NCBI RefSeq assembly: GCF_024218795.1
Contig: NZ_CP100400.1
Span: 744,001-808,000, forward strand
Reading direction: 5' to 3'
DNA: 64,000 nt
Source of the DNA: Halorussus aquaticus
GTDB taxonomy: Archaea; Halobacteriota; Halobacteria; Halobacteriales; Haladaptataceae
A program made the translations under genes and the position numbers. The notes under the pieces are model-generated. The model had not been told where the DNA came from. It did not search any database and saw only the letters and a program-made list of their open reading frames with translations. Below, one piece after another: positions 1 through 8,575 of this stretch. Position 1 is the stretch's first letter; each line of letters begins with the position of its first letter.

Positions 1-217
1 CTGCTGAAATAGCTCCAAATGAGAGGATAACTAGTAATATTCCTTGAAAGGTTAAGCTGATATCTTGAATAGAATAATACAGTAATAATGACAGTGACGA
101 TAATACTCCGAACGTGATCGAGACTATTATCGAAAGCCAAGTCGATTCGGCTAACGTATTCGCGAACCACTCGGCGAGAACGACTGCCATTTCTGTTCTC
201 GTTTGTTGTCGGACCAT
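1..217 (-). CDS. Membrane protein, partial (runs off the left edge)
   Basis: An open frame enters from the left edge on the minus strand, starting at ATG 217 (MVRQQTRTEMAVV...); a second in-frame ATG lies at 190. The visible 72 residues hold two hydrophobic stretches (about residues 27-48 and 55-72) separated by a short polar turn, so it is an integral membrane protein. It lies 42 bases downstream of the Tat protein that ends at 260, in the same direction, so the two may be cotranscribed. The AT-rich codon use matches that neighbour. The family cannot be recognised from this fragment; only the end beyond the window would tell. Confidence 0.5.
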   Translation of the reverse strand, partial: MVRQQTRTEMAVVLAEWFANTLAESTWLSIIVSITFGVLSSLSLLLYYSIQDISLTFQGILLVILSFGAISA

Positions 218-259
218 GAAAAAGAATACAGTTTCCAGCAACTTCAATCTGTTAGTAAA

Positions 260-1240
260 CTAATTAGATATGAGTCCTATTTCTCCGTTATGCGAGTCGT
301 CCGAATCGAAATTGTCGTTTCCGACATTGTTTCGAGTGTATGAGAATCCATTATAGCCCCAGTCATCAAGGACACGCTCACGGGCCTTGTCAAAGTACCA
401 ATTAACGGAGAGATCGTTTACATAGGGGAGGAGGTGCAGGTATTTACGCAGGCCGTGATCGTAAGGGTCAACGTGCGCTTGGCCGACGACAGAGTGATTG
501 CTGTACTTGTAGTCGCCGATGTTGTAAAGTCGAACGTGCCATTGCTTCGTGGTATCGATCTCGTCCATTGCCTCGGCACTTGAGGATCGTTGTTTGAACG
601 TCCCATCGCTATCAGAAATATTTACGTATCTTGTAGAGTTCTGGATGTCCGTAGGAATCGGTTGGTTCCAATCCATTGTCGCTTGGAACACGTCCCGGAT
701 TTCTGACGCCGTGTTATAATTTAAATCATTACTCCAACCCGTGTTTATCGGTGATTCACGTTCCTGGACATCACCATTGGAGGCCCCTTCAGCACTTCGG
801 TAAGTGTAAAGCGGACCGTTGTAGGTCACTTGTGTCGTAACGGACTCTGTCGAAGACCTTTTTCTAATTTGGTTTTCTTCTTCCACATGCTCTTTTGGTG
901 TTCCTATGATTGCCATTTCTTTTCTCTTTTTTGTAAATGATTTATCTGGGTTTTTATGGCGCTTGGGGACCATCTCTCGAGGGATTTCTACTTGGTCGAA
1001 GTGGACCACGTTTGTACCATATTTTTTCAGTCCTGAACTAACGAATCTTTCATTGCAGACGAAATTCTCTCCACTTGTGGGCCGATAGGTATAGATTCGT
1101 TGTCCTCGTGCGTGTACAGGCCCAACAGAATCCTTTTTCCCGGAACTGAGTCCGGACATTCCTGTTGCAACCCCGAGAGAACCACTAAAACCTTTCAAGA
1201 ACCCTCTTCTACTGGATTTCTTGTTTTCTTTTTCTCGCAT
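260..1240 (-). CDS. Tat-exported protein of unknown function
   Basis: The 326-residue product starts with a Tat signal (SRRGFLKGF at about residues 10-18, then a weakly hydrophobic segment), so it is expected to be folded in the cytoplasm and exported. I do not recognise a named domain. The C-terminal half has a motif GQAHVDPYDH (around residue 253) that also appears, as GSAHVDSSVPH, in the Tat protein at 55051-55950. The order of other features (a P-I/M-N motif upstream, Trp/Tyr/Asp/Asn-rich tail) also matches, so I infer one family. The His and Asp residues could bind a metal. Codon use is AT-rich, unlike the core genes of the window. The start at ATG 1240 is the first in frame and precedes the Tat motif directly. 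Confidence 0.75.
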   Translation of the reverse strand: MREKENKKSSRRGFLKGFSGSLGVATGMSGLSSGKKDSVGPVHARGQRIYTYRPTSGENFVCNERFVSSGLKKYGTNVVHFDQVEIPREMVPKRHKNPDKSFTKKRKEMAIIGTPKEHVEEENQIRKRSSTESVTTQVTYNGPLYTYRSAEGASNGDVQERESPINTGWSNDLNYNTASEIRDVFQATMDWNQPIPTDIQNSTRYVNISDSDGTFKQRSSSAEAMDEIDTTKQWHVRLYNIGDYKYSNHSVVGQAHVDPYDHGLRKYLHLLPYVNDLSVNWYFDKARERVLDDWGYNGFSYTRNNVGNDNFDSDDSHNGEIGLISN

Positions 1241-1351
1241 TGCAAGTTCTATTAATACACAACTGTTTTAGTAATTTTCTAACTCTCGGTTATATTTATA
1301 TTATTATATTAACCATAAAGAACTTTACGGCAGGAAATAAAGGGGATAGTG

Positions 1352-2095
1352 ATGTCACGCAAGAGGAGGACTCTGTTGAAAGGCATTGGTGCTAGTGCGC
1401 TAACCATCTCCGGAGTTTCAACCGTGTCCGCAAATCCAAGTAAAGACAAGTTCCCTTTAGAAGCATTTAGAAAGCTAGTTTGGGCCGGGAACTTACAACA
1501 AGCAAAAGAGCTGGCAGAGAGATACGGATTAAAGAATAAAATGAGTAAAGAATCTCCAAGCGATGTTTCGACTCAACGATACGGTGATCCATCTGAAGAT
1601 TCAAGTACGAACATCACGATTAGCGTAACTGAAATTTCTAGTTCCGAATACGACGTTTCCTGCTATTTCGAATTAAGCGAGTGGGATAATAATATAGGAG
1701 ATTCAACGAAGGAAGTAGGGTCGCGGGATAGTGCAGTAATTACATGGGATACTACCTACTGGACAGCCACAGAACAAACTCGAAGTAATGTTGATGGAGT
1801 CGATTCAGACTCACGAATGACCTATGAGCAGTACAAGGACTATGGCCCTCGGATCGAATACGATGAACCGGGAACACCTACAGACGGGAATGACCAATCT
1901 TTCCAGTCAGGGTTTAGCACACTTGTAACTCCGATTAACCGAAGTTCATCAAGTAACACCGAAAAAATCGAATGCATTTACTGCCATACCTACAATGATG
2001 GGTCAAATGATGTGAGTTGGGATTTCCTTTCTGGATTCCTAGAACCTGGGCCAGACGTCCCTTACTGGACGATGAACGCAACCACTCAAGCGTAG
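1352..2095 (+). CDS. Tat-exported protein of unknown function
   Basis: The product has 247 residues and starts with a Tat signal (RKRRTLLKGIGAS, then ISGVSTVSANP as the likely cleavage region). The ATG at 1352 is preferred to the GTG at 1349 because an AGGGGAT ribosome-binding-like stretch lies just upstream. The mature protein begins with a charged helix (about residues 30-60) followed by a Ser/Thr/Asn/Asp-rich region that looks beta-rich. A CxxC pair (CIYC, about residue 213) near the C-terminus could bind metal or form a disulphide outside the cell. It is transcribed divergently from the Tat gene at 260-1240 and shares its AT-rich codon use. No family is recognised. Confidence 0.7.
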   Translation: MSRKRRTLLKGIGASALTISGVSTVSANPSKDKFPLEAFRKLVWAGNLQQAKELAERYGLKNKMSKESPSDVSTQRYGDPSEDSSTNITISVTEISSSEYDVSCYFELSEWDNNIGDSTKEVGSRDSAVITWDTTYWTATEQTRSNVDGVDSDSRMTYEQYKDYGPRIEYDEPGTPTDGNDQSFQSGFSTLVTPINRSSSSNTEKIECIYCHTYNDGSNDVSWDFLSGFLEPGPDVPYWTMNATTQA

Positions 2096-2264
2096 TGTTT
2101 TAGAATCTTAATTTAATATCTATTATAGTGGTTCTGGATGAAATTCAATCGCTAGGAATCATCTGCAAAACCCTTTCGGTCACCGATAGAGTAAGCCGCA
2201 TCTCGGCTTCTATATAGAAATTACGTAGAGACTCAGGGAGTAAGGGCCGATGCGTGACGAGTCC

Positions 2265-2400
2265 CTACGCCAGCCAGTCCTCGGGCTTGTGTCGTAATCG
2301 ACCTCGTCGGCCATGATTTTCTCTACCACGCTCCAGTCCAAATCCTCCATCGTGAACTGCTCGCCGTCGTAGCGCAGGAGCTTGCCGACCTCTTCCGGGC
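2265..2400 (-). pseudogene. Decayed 3' fragment of a spoVR gene
   Basis: Read on the minus strand, this segment encodes EEVGKLLRYDGEQFTMEDLD, nearly the same as the C-terminus of the intact SpoVR at 6550-8532. The match continues through DWSVVEKIMADEVDYDT. One base is then missing at about 2289 compared with the intact gene; with that base restored the frame reads KPEDWLA followed by a stop at 2265-2267, exactly as in the intact copy. Similarity fades above about 2400 and the rest of the gene is absent. Several substitutions and the frameshift show an old duplication, not a fresh one. It marks the border of the AT-rich region. Confidence 0.85.
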
Positions 2401-2665
2401 GCTCCTCGTCCTCGCCTTCGGCGACCGCCTGCTCCGGAACTTCGCCCCCGACGCGGAGTAGACCGATGTCGGTGAGTGGCGGGGAACCGACGGAGACTGC
2501 CCCACGATACCCACTGGCAGAGAGCGGGTGGCGCTCGGCCTCTTTCGAGCAGTCGCGCCCGGTGCGAACGCCGCCGAGACCGTCCGAACGACGACTAATT
2601 CGAGTTCTTAACGTTCCTTAGTAAGACGTCCAACAATCGAATATCAATTCTGATTCTGGTCGAAG

Positions 2666-2673
2666 TTATTAAG
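2666..2673 (+). promoter_or_regulatory. TATA box of the chemotaxis transducer gene
   Basis: TTATTAAG is centred 28 bases before the ATG at 2698, the spacing expected for a leaderless haloarchaeal transcript. It supports ATG 2698 over the upstream in-frame GTG at 2680. Confidence 0.55.
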
Positions 2674-2697
2674 AGCTGAGTGGGATTCCTCACGAGT

Positions 2698-5058
2698 ATG
2701 GCTACTGAACCGGACGATTCGTCGGGAGACCCGTCGAGGGGACTCCTGTCACGGTTGGGAGACCGACTCCCGACCGGAGCGATACCGAACGTCTTCAGAC
2801 GGACGTTCGCCGCGAAGTTCTTCGGCGTCGTCCTCGTCGTGGTCCTCGTCACGAGCAGCGTCGGCGCCTACAACTACGCCTCCACGCAGGACGCGCTGGA
2901 GAAGGACGTGAAGAACCGCATCAGTTCGACCGCCGACCTGCAGGCGAGCAGACTCGGCGAGTGGGTCCGGAGCAAGCGGACGCTCACCCGGACGCTCTCG
3001 CAGGCGCAGGCGTTCCGGACCTACAACCAGCGCGGGGTGAACTACTACCTCGAAGCCCAAGAGCCGACCCTCCCCGACGACGTTCGGGCGGTCCACTTCG
3101 TCAACACCACGTCGTGGAACGTCGTCGTCAGTTCGAACGACGACGCCGCGGGCACGAACCTGCAACAGAGCGGTGTCCCGTGGGCGACCGACGACCGGGC
3201 CGCGGACCTCAAGCGGACCAGCGACGTGTTCGTTTCGAGTCGGCCGTACGACGCGCCCGGGAGCGAGGGACGCGTCGTCGCGTTCGTCAGTCGCGTTCCC
3301 GACAAGTCCGACCGCGCCGTGGTCCTGACCGCGAACATCTCCGCACAGGTGAACGGGCTCCACCAACCGGTCAAGGACGGCGAGACGGTGGTGTACAACC
3401 TCGACGGCGACGAGGTGTTCGACACCGGCGACTCCAAACTGGACGGTAAACTCGCCGGAGAAGCCATCGTCGAGTCGGCGGGGTCGAGCGACGGTCTCGT
3501 CACTACCGACAACTTCGTCGCCAACCACAAGTCGGTCGCCGGAGCCAACTGGGTCGTGGTCTCGTACGCGCCGAAGGCCAGCGCGTTCTCGATGCGCGAC
3601 CGGGTCGGTACCAGCCTGCTGACGACGATTCTGGCCGCGGTCCTCGCGCTCGGCGTGGTCTCGCTGGTCTTCGAGCGCCGGACGACCGCGACGCTGAACG
3701 AACTCACCTCGAAGGCCGAGGAGATAGAGCGCGGCGACCTCGACACCGACCTCCGGAGCGACCGCATCGACGAACTCGGCCAACTCTACGACGCGTTCGC
3801 CAGCATGCGCGACGCCATCGGCGAGAAGATTCGGGCCGCCGAGTCGGCACGCGAAGAGGCCCGGGAGGCCCAGCAGGTCGCCGAACGGGAACGCAAGGAC
3901 GCCCAAGAGGCCAAGGAACGCGCCGAGACTCTCAACGGCCACCTCGAACAAAAGGCCGACAGTTACAGCGAGGTCATGCAGGACGCCGCCGACGGCGACC
4001 TCTCTCGCCGGATGGACACCGACGCCGAGAGCGAGGCGATGGCGCGAATCGCCTCGGCGTACAACCGCATGATGGACGAACTGACCGACGCGATGCTGGA
4101 GGTCCGGTCCTTCAGCCGGAAGGTCGCGGGCGAGAGCGAGCAGGCGACCACCAGCCTCACCGAGGTCCAGCGCGCCAGCGAGGAGGTCAGCGAGTCCGTT
4201 CAGGAGATTTCGGACGGCGCGGTCGAACAGAACCACGACCTCCAGCGCGCCAGCGACGAGATGAGCGACCTCTCGGCGACCGTCGAGGAGGTCGCGTCCT
4301 CGACCGACAACGTGGCCCGGCGCGTCGAGGAGGCCGCCGCCGAGGGCGAGGAAGGCCAGCAGGCCGCCCAAGAGGCGCTCGAAGAACTCGACAGCATCGA
4401 GGACCGCACCGAGCGCACGGCGGAGTCGGTCGAGCGCCTCCGCGACGAGGTCGGCGACATCGAGGAGGTCGTCGGGTTCGTGACCGACATCGCCGAGCAG
4501 ACGCACGTCCTCGCGTTGAACGCCTCCATCGAGGCGGCCCGCGCGGGCGAGGCCGGGCAGGGCTTCGCGGTCGTCGCCGAGGAGGTCAAGAACCTCGCCG
4601 AGCAGACCCAGTCGGCCACCGACGAGATTCGAGGCTCCATCGACCGGGTCCGCGACCAGACCGAGACGACCGTCGAGGAGATGCACGAGACCCGAACCAG
4701 CGTCTCGGACGGCACCGAGACCGTCGAAGAGGCCCTCGAAGCGCTCGAACGCCTCGTGGACGACGTCTCCGAGACCAACGACAGCATCCACGAGATAAGC
4801 CGCGCGGCCGAGCGACAGGCCGAGTCGGTGCAGGAGGTCGTCGCCACGGTCGAGGACGTCTCCAGCGTGAGCGAGGAGACGACCACGCAGGCCGAGACGG
4901 TCTCGGCGGCCGCCGAGGAACAGACCGCCTCGCTCAGCGAGGTGTCGAGCAGCGTCGAGGACCTCGCCGACCGGTCCGAGCGACTGAGCGAACTGCTCGA
5001 ACAGTTCGACTTCGAGACCGAGGAGCGACCGCCCGCCGGGACGGTGAGTCCGGAATGA
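2698..5058 (+). CDS. Methyl-accepting chemotaxis transducer (Htr type)
   Basis: This 786-residue protein is a membrane-bound chemoreceptor that passes ligand state to CheA/CheW. It has a cytoplasmic N-terminus, TM1 at about 40-60 ([18 protein letters not shown]), an extracytoplasmic sensor of about 250 residues (CACHE-like by position and length), and TM2 at about 304-325. A HAMP region follows, with further linker helices (many Glu/Arg/Ala heptads), and then the methyl-accepting domain with the conserved hairpin tip ([20 protein letters not shown], near residue 600). The ATG at 2698 fits a TATA box 28 bases upstream. The stop overlaps the start of the BMP lipoprotein gene by four bases (ATGA), so receptor and binding protein are translationally coupled. 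This mirrors the known haloarchaeal pairs BasT/BasB and CosT/CosB. Confidence 0.9.
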   Translation: MATEPDDSSGDPSRGLLSRLGDRLPTGAIPNVFRRTFAAKFFGVVLVVVLVTSSVGAYNYASTQDALEKDVKNRISSTADLQASRLGEWVRSKRTLTRTLSQAQAFRTYNQRGVNYYLEAQEPTLPDDVRAVHFVNTTSWNVVVSSNDDAAGTNLQQSGVPWATDDRAADLKRTSDVFVSSRPYDAPGSEGRVVAFVSRVPDKSDRAVVLTANISAQVNGLHQPVKDGETVVYNLDGDEVFDTGDSKLDGKLAGEAIVESAGSSDGLVTTDNFVANHKSVAGANWVVVSYAPKASAFSMRDRVGTSLLTTILAAVLALGVVSLVFERRTTATLNELTSKAEEIERGDLDTDLRSDRIDELGQLYDAFASMRDAIGEKIRAAESAREEAREAQQVAERERKDAQEAKERAETLNGHLEQKADSYSEVMQDAADGDLSRRMDTDAESEAMARIASAYNRMMDELTDAMLEVRSFSRKVAGESEQATTSLTEVQRASEEVSESVQEISDGAVEQNHDLQRASDEMSDLSATVEEVASSTDNVARRVEEAAAEGEEGQQAAQEALEELDSIEDRTERTAESVERLRDEVGDIEEVVGFVTDIAEQTHVLALNASIEAARAGEAGQGFAVVAEEVKNLAEQTQSATDEIRGSIDRVRDQTETTVEEMHETRTSVSDGTETVEEALEALERLVDDVSETNDSIHEISRAAERQAESVQEVVATVEDVSSVSEETTTQAETVSAAAEEQTASLSEVSSSVEDLADRSERLSELLEQFDFETEERPPAGTVSPE

Positions 5059-6236
5059 CCGGCGACGGGACGCACACGCCGTCTCCGGTCTCGCGGCGGC
5101 GACTGCTCGGCGGGATGGCCAGCGCGCTCGTCACCGGCGGTCTGGCGGGGTGTTCCGGCGGTGGCTCGGACGAGCGGACGACCGCCTCCGACGTGCCGCC
5201 GGACACGACGCGGCAGACGACGCGACGGACGACGACCGAGCGAGCAGAGAACACCGACGCCCGCGTCGGCATGGTGTACGCGCTGGGCGGACTCGGCGAC
5301 AACTCGTTCAACGACATGGCTCACTCGGGCGCACGGAAGGCCCGCGAGGAGTTCGGAATCAGCTTCGAGAACGCCGAACCGTCCTCGGCGGCGGACATCG
5401 AGCGCCTGCAACGCGAGTTCGCGGCGGCGACGGACCCGCCGAAGGACCTCGTCTGCTGCGTCGGGTTCGCCCAGACCAGCGGTCTCGTCGCGAACGCGAC
5501 CCAGTACCCCGACCAGCAGTTCCTCCTCGTGGACGGCGTGGCCACCGGGGACGACGGGAGCCTCCTGCCGAACGTGGCCAACTACACGTTCGCGGAGCAT
5601 CAGGGGTCGTTTCAGGTCGGATATCTGGCCGGACTGGTCACCCAGCGCGACTTCAGCGCCGGGGCCGGACGGACGACGGACGACCTCGCGGTCGGCTTCG
5701 TCGGCGGCGTGGACGTGCCGCTCATCCGCAAGTTCGAGGCCGGATTCAAGGCGGGCGTGGCCCGCGCCAGCGAGGACATCGAGGTCACGTCGGCGTACGT
5801 CGGGTCGTTCGCGGACCCGGAGGCCGGGCAGAAAATCGCCGGCGAGATGTACGCGGACGGCGCGGACGTGGTCTACCACGCCGCGGGCGGGTCCGGCGTC
5901 GGCGTCTTCCGCGCGGCACAGGAGGCCGGGCGGTTCGCCATCGGCGTGGACAACGACCAGTCGCGCAGCGTCCCCGAGTACAGCGACGTCATCCTCGCCA
6001 GCATGGTCAAGCACGTGGACAAGGCGGTGTTCCGGTCGATAGCCAGCCTCGTGGACCGGAAGTTCCGGTTCCGCGTCGGGACCGTCAACACGCTCGGACT
6101 GCTCGAAGGCGGCGTCCGAGCGGTCTACGGGACCGACCTCGGCTCCGCGATTCCGAGCGAGGTGTCCGAGCGACTCGATGCCTCGCGGCGAGCCATCATC
6201 AAGAACGAAATCGACGTTCCGTCGACGCTCTCCTGA
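5055..6236 (+). CDS. BMP-family substrate-binding lipoprotein
   Basis: The 393-residue product has a Tat signal with three arginines (SRRRLLGG, residues 13-20) and a lipobox ending at Cys33 (GLAGC), so it is a Tat-exported lipoprotein on the outer face of the membrane. A Thr/Arg-rich linker (about 38-72) follows. The rest matches the BMP/PnrA family of periplasmic-binding proteins ([18 protein letters not shown] near residue 72; [16 protein letters not shown] near 276; [13 protein letters not shown]). Family members bind purine nucleosides and normally serve ABC transporters. No permease or ATPase gene is adjacent; the gene overlaps a chemoreceptor gene instead. I infer that it presents a nucleoside-like attractant to that receptor. 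The ligand itself cannot be read from the sequence. Confidence 0.88.
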   Translation: MTGDGTHTPSPVSRRRLLGGMASALVTGGLAGCSGGGSDERTTASDVPPDTTRQTTRRTTTERAENTDARVGMVYALGGLGDNSFNDMAHSGARKAREEFGISFENAEPSSAADIERLQREFAAATDPPKDLVCCVGFAQTSGLVANATQYPDQQFLLVDGVATGDDGSLLPNVANYTFAEHQGSFQVGYLAGLVTQRDFSAGAGRTTDDLAVGFVGGVDVPLIRKFEAGFKAGVARASEDIEVTSAYVGSFADPEAGQKIAGEMYADGADVVYHAAGGSGVGVFRAAQEAGRFAIGVDNDQSRSVPEYSDVILASMVKHVDKAVFRSIASLVDRKFRFRVGTVNTLGLLEGGVRAVYGTDLGSAIPSEVSERLDASRRAIIKNEIDVPSTLS

Positions 6237-6549
6237 CGACGCTCCGGAGTCGCGGCCGGGAGACCGGACACCGTCGGCGCGCGCTTAAGCGGTCCTCGTG
6301 ACCGCGCCGAGCGTGCGAGGGACGGCGGCCGCGGATGCGGCCGCCGAGGCTGGGGAGGTGTGAGGCCCGGTGTTGTGGTGCGGTAGACTCCTACGAATCG
6401 GTCGTAGCTAGCTACTCGACGCCTTTAACAGAACCACTGGTACACCTCATTCGATGCATTCGACCGAACCACCGACCTCGACTACCCGAAAACAGACTCC
6501 TTCTCGACACCGCCGACGAAACAGAATCCCGCTCCGGACGAGGTGAGTT
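6237..6549. other. Intergenic region between converging BMP and spoVR genes
   Basis: Apart from the 24-base hairpin at 6323-6346 and a 12-base palindrome GTAGCTAGCTAC near 6405, I see nothing that looks like a gene or promoter. The open frame at 6335-6583 has no coding signature and overlaps the spoVR end. Confidence 0.5.
6323..6346. terminator. GC-rich hairpin after the BMP gene
   Basis: The ten-base arms CGGCGGCCGC and GCGGCCGCCG are perfect inverted copies with a GGAT loop. It lies about 85 bases after the BMP stop, between converging transcripts, and could act as a transcript end or processing site for either. No T-run follows on the plus strand. Confidence 0.45.
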
Positions 6550-8532
6550 TCAGGCCAACCAGTCTTCGGGCTTGGTGTCGTAGTCCACCTCGTCGGCCGC
6601 GATGTCCTCGACTTCGCTCCAGTCCAAGTCCTCGGTCGTGAACTGCTCGCCGTCGTAGCGCAGGAGCTTTCCGACCTCCTCGGGTTCCGGTTCGCGGTCC
6701 CGACGCCGCGCGATCTCGGCGTCGCGGTCGTCCACCTCCTTCACGATGGTCTTGAGGTTCACCGGGCGGCCCCAGAGGTCGAACACCCGCTCCAGCGTGC
6801 GCTTGGCCTGCTCGACGTCGAGCATCACGCCGTTGTAGTGGTGGCCGAGCAGCAACTCGTTGCGGTTGTTGTAGTTGCCGTCGTACACCGCGACGGTGGG
6901 CTTGCCGAAGTTGGTGAACTGGAGCATCAGCTTCTTCTTCACGTCCTCGTAGTCGGTGCTGGCGACGCGGTAGTCGCCCGTGGTCTGGCTGAACTCGTAG
7001 GTGAAGTACTGGTTGTCCGTGACGAACTCCTGCGTGAGGTAGCTGTCGAGGAACGTCACGTCGTTGTTGCTCGCCCGGACCTCGCGCATCTTGTCCCAGC
7101 CGACGGTGTAGTCCACCTCGGCGAGGGCCTCCTCGACCGAGTCGTACCGGGCGTCGTCCACGATGTAGCGCGCGAACTGTTCGAGGTCCTGCTGGGAGAC
7201 CGACCGGAGGAACCCGCGGTTCTGGCGCTTGCACAGCGAGAAGTGGCGCTCGGCCAGTCCCTCGTAGGTCAGCACCTTCCACGGGTACCGCCGGAGGTCT
7301 ATCTCCCCCGCTTTCGCGGCTTCCAGCGTCTCCTCGTCCACCTTCTCGGGAGCGAGGTCGTCCAACTCGTCCAGATTCTCGGGGTCGATGGCGTCGATTC
7401 TGGGGTCGGGCGCGAGCAGGTCCTGCACCCGGTCGAAGTCCACCGTGTCGTGGAAGTTGCGCCACGTGACGCCCTCGGTCCGCAGGAGCTTCCGCGCGAC
7501 CTCACGGCGGTTCTCGGTGTTCTCGATGTACTCCCAGAGTTCCTTGCCGAGCTGGTAGGGGTTGAGTCCCGGCGAGTTGAGGACTCGCGCCTGATGGTCG
7601 GCGTACAGGAGGAACTCGTCGTCGTCCGCGAACGCCTCCTCGCCCATCATCATCGACTCCCAGTAGGCGGCCCACCCCTCGTTCATCACCTTCGTCAGCT
7701 TCTGGGCCGCGAAGTAGTACGACTCGGCTCGCAGCATCTCCAGAATCTCGCGCTGCCACTCGGTCATCTCCTCGGCCTTGCCGGTCTCCTCGTCGTAGGC
7801 CTTGCCGTGGTCCCGGAGGAACGCCAGCACGTCCATCTCGGGGTCGTCGAGTTCGGGGTCCTCGGCCTGCTCGTCCAGCCACTCCTCGTCGAACACCTGC
7901 TGTTTCACCTCGTCCGAGAGGTCCATCTCGTCGAGTTTCTGGTCGAGTTCGTCCTCGACGCCCTCCTCGTCGCCGCCCCGCCGCTCGAACTGGCGCTTGA
8001 ACGGTTCGTGCTGGTCGATGTTGTCCTCCAGACACAGCACGCTGTCTATCCACTGCTCGACCGCCTCGCGGTCGATTTCGGGGTCGGACATGTACTCCTC
8101 GATGCGCCGGGCGTGGCGCTCCAGCATCGCCGCGGCGTCCAACTCGTCGGCGAACATCCGGTACCACCGGTTCTTGGCGAAGAAGTCGGCGTGGGCCTCG
8201 ACGTGGGTGATGACCGCCTTCTGGTCGGCCACGTCGTTGGACTCCTGCAGGAAGGCGTGAGACGGGTCGTCGTTGATGACTATCTCGAAGGCCTTCCCGC
8301 CGGTGTACTGGCCCTTCTTCTGCTGGCGGTCGTACTGCATGCCCCACCGCCAGTGGGGATAGCGCTCCTGGAAGCCGTTGTACGCGATGAGTTCGTTCAT
8401 CTCGTCGTAATCGACCACCCAGTAGTTCACGTCGTAGGGGTCCAGCCCCAGCTTGTGGGCCAGATTCCGGGCCTCCTCGGCCGGTTCGCGGAGCGGTTCG
8501 GCTGCCTTCGCTGTTCTGGGTCGCTGTCTCAT
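6550..8532 (-). CDS. SpoVR family protein
   Basis: The 660-residue product belongs to the SpoVR/YcgB family. The sequence shows the conserved N-terminal block (DPYDVNYWVVDYDEMNELIA, about residues 31-50), the family HxxxH segment (HVEAHADFF, His110 and His114), an acidic middle insert (about 200-250), and a C-terminal region ending in DYDTKPEDWLA. The biochemical role of SpoVR is not settled; in Bacillus it affects spore cortex formation, and in enterobacteria it is linked to the YeaG/YeaH stress kinase system. Here it is the last gene of a prkA-prkA-DUF444-spoVR operon, 43 bases after the DUF444 gene. A damaged copy of its last 45 codons lies at 2265-2400. Confidence 0.93.
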   Translation of the reverse strand: MRQRPRTAKAAEPLREPAEEARNLAHKLGLDPYDVNYWVVDYDEMNELIAYNGFQERYPHWRWGMQYDRQQKKGQYTGGKAFEIVINDDPSHAFLQESNDVADQKAVITHVEAHADFFAKNRWYRMFADELDAAAMLERHARRIEEYMSDPEIDREAVEQWIDSVLCLEDNIDQHEPFKRQFERRGGDEEGVEDELDQKLDEMDLSDEVKQQVFDEEWLDEQAEDPELDDPEMDVLAFLRDHGKAYDEETGKAEEMTEWQREILEMLRAESYYFAAQKLTKVMNEGWAAYWESMMMGEEAFADDDEFLLYADHQARVLNSPGLNPYQLGKELWEYIENTENRREVARKLLRTEGVTWRNFHDTVDFDRVQDLLAPDPRIDAIDPENLDELDDLAPEKVDEETLEAAKAGEIDLRRYPWKVLTYEGLAERHFSLCKRQNRGFLRSVSQQDLEQFARYIVDDARYDSVEEALAEVDYTVGWDKMREVRASNNDVTFLDSYLTQEFVTDNQYFTYEFSQTTGDYRVASTDYEDVKKKLMLQFTNFGKPTVAVYDGNYNNRNELLLGHHYNGVMLDVEQAKRTLERVFDLWGRPVNLKTIVKEVDDRDAEIARRRDREPEPEEVGKLLRYDGEQFTTEDLDWSEVEDIAADEVDYDTKPEDWLA

Positions 8533-8575
8533 GGGTCTGGCTCCGTGCTGAGCGTCGCGGTTTCGGTGGCTCGTC

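Larger units (their letters stand above)
1..2260. other. AT-rich region, probable acquired DNA
   Basis: This stretch has many A/T runs and codons ending in A or T (for example ata, tta, aat), while almost all genes to the right use codons ending in G or C. It holds a partial membrane protein, two Tat-exported proteins and AT-rich promoters. The change back to high GC falls at about 2260, where a decayed spoVR tail begins. Composition and border together suggest horizontal acquisition or an island edge; this is inference, and no integrase or attachment repeat is visible inside the window. Confidence 0.6.

Noticed and set aside
2749..4791. 680-residue open frame opposite the chemoreceptor gene
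   Set aside because: It mirrors the regular codon pattern of the real gene (strong third-position GC on the other strand) and has no domain, start context or sensible composition.
4200..6014. 604-residue open frame opposite the chemoreceptor and BMP genes
   Set aside because: It spans two well-supported genes on the other strand and is low-complexity Ser/Arg-rich in its second half; a shadow frame.
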